This document shows positions 39,637 to 40,242 of a stretch of DNA of 40,242 nucleotides, piece after piece; position 1 is the stretch's first letter; the number at the start of each line of letters is the position of its first letter. Below the pieces are notes generated by a model. It ran no database searches and was not told the DNA's origin. It saw only the letters and a program-made list of their open reading frames with translations. Made by a program: the position numbers and the translations under genes. This DNA comes from Bacteroidales bacterium (GTDB lineage Bacteria; Bacteroidota; Bacteroidia; Bacteroidales; UBA7960), in contig JAHYJP010000017.1 of NCBI GenBank assembly GCA_019429055.1, positions 1 through 40,242 of the forward strand, in the 5' to 3' direction.

Positions 39637-40242
39637 TCAGTTTTTTTCAGCTTTTACAAGAAGTCCGGTGCCTGTTTTATGATTACCTTTTACATCCATA
39701 TAGTTCAGCACAAAGCAAAACGGGTAAACCACCAGGTAATATAACGGCAGAATGATGAAAAAAAGTTTGGATATGCCCAGCAAAAGTATGGGATATTTCA
39801 TGGAAAGACGCCAGGAGATCTTTCCGGGCTTCCCGTAAGTGTATTTTACATTAATTTTTTCAAAACCGGCTTCGCGGAGTTTGGTAGTAATATCTGCGAT
39901 TGAATATCCGTCGCGCACATGCTCTTCAATGAAAGACTCATCATGCTCATGATTTACCCCGGAACCCCCTTTGTCAGAAGGTGTGCTGATGAGCAAAACT
40001 CCGCCGGATTTGAGCGATGCATGAAAGTTTTTGAACACCTGTACATCCTCTTCAATGTGCTCCATAACATCTACCGAGAGAATAAGATGATAAGTTTCAG
40101 GGTTTTTGTATTGTGTAAGATCGGCAAGTTTAAAAACGGCATTGTGAACCCCGGCACGTTTAAAAAAATTATTGCAGTCGTCAACCTGCTCATCTTTTAA
40201 TTCTATTCCGGTGATTTTCCAGGTCGGATTTTTTCGTGCCAT
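39637..40242 (-). CDS. Class I SAM-dependent methyltransferase (5' end outside window)
   Basis: The visible 201 residues begin at an ATG on the very edge of the window. The glycine-rich SAM-binding motif I that should precede GIELKDEQV is missing, so this Met is probably internal and the gene starts beyond the window. Visible family elements are the acidic end of beta-2 (IELKDEQ, about 13-19), LILSVDVMEHIEED (53-66), LKSGGVLLISTPS (77-89) and a partial substrate part. A hydrophobic stretch at about 150-182 suggests membrane association, as in some UbiG-like or glycan/lipid methyltransferases. The substrate is unknown. It is followed at 5 bp by the LolE-like permease gene. Confidence 0.82.
   Translation of the reverse strand: MARKNPTWKITGIELKDEQVDDCNNFFKRAGVHNAVFKLADLTQYKNPETYHLILSVDVMEHIEEDVQVFKNFHASLKSGGVLLISTPSDKGGSGVNHEHDESFIEEHVRDGYSIADITTKLREAGFEKINVKYTYGKPGKISWRLSMKYPILLLGISKLFFIILPLYYLVVYPFCFVLNYMDVKGNHKTGTGLLVKAEKN

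Noticed and set aside
1-40242. tRNA or rRNA genes
   Set aside because: I looked for cloverleaf-like GTTCRANNC arms and rRNA words by eye in the gaps and found none; gaps are mostly short or made of the repeats described.

Overview
The window comes from a member of the Bacteroidota, most likely a Bacteroidales/Marinilabiliales-type anaerobe or environmental relative. The evidence is: type IX secretion (T9SS) C-terminal domains on two giant secreted proteases, a DUF4270-glmS gene pair, a Bacteroidota-style LspA with a large internal insertion, a DksA-like protein with a reduced zinc finger, frequent TTG/GTG starts with weak Shine-Dalgarno sites, and promoter boxes of the Bacteroidota TAnnTTTG (-7) / TTTG (-33) type. 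I see no rRNA, tRNA, CRISPR array or intact transposase.

Layout. 1-5.3 kb (minus strand): a partial radical SAM protein, then ileS -> dksA-like -> lspA in a tight operon. 5.34-5.8 kb: a non-coding stretch with a 7-bp-period array, an 8-bp-period array and an intrinsic terminator. 5.8-9.0 kb (minus): an EF-G paralogue lacking the catalytic histidine and a PfkB-family kinase. 9.3-11.5 kb (plus): a secreted FISUMP protein and a small lipoprotein. 11.6-15.9 kb (plus): two tandem one-component transmembrane regulators (AraC HTH, TM helix, TolB/FlgO-like domain, TPRs) whose DNA-binding halves are almost identical and whose sensor halves differ. 15.9-20.1 kb (minus): half-length glycogen-synthase-like protein -> DUF4270 lipoprotein -> glmS. 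20.3-23.2 kb (plus, divergent from the last group): panC, panD, a flippase-like membrane protein and rfaE2. 23.25-27.7 kb (minus): S41 protease lipoprotein, two short-chain dehydrogenase/epimerase genes, and an AAA/DUF4143 ATPase.

27.8-30.0 kb is the accessory part. A VapBC-type toxin-antitoxin pair sits between copies of a roughly 130-190 bp hairpin-rich repeat present three times, with other short palindromic repeats around it. The island abuts a decayed fragment of a short-chain dehydrogenase. 30.1-38.1 kb (minus): two tandem gingipain-like (C25) proteases of about 1300 residues, each with a T9SS sorting domain. They share a near-identical C-terminal architecture but have diverged catalytic domains. 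38.4-40.2 kb (minus): a LolC/LolE-type permease preceded by a 5'-truncated methyltransferase.

Functional themes are envelope building (glmS, rfaE2, lspA, LolE-like), pantothenate synthesis (panC-panD), translation (ileS, EF-G-like) and secreted proteolysis. The least explained parts are the hairpin-repeat/VapBC island, the twin regulators with a shared DNA-binding module, and a terminator-shaped hairpin inside the first codons of the DUF4270 gene upstream of glmS. Gene calls rest on reading motifs by eye; no database search was run.
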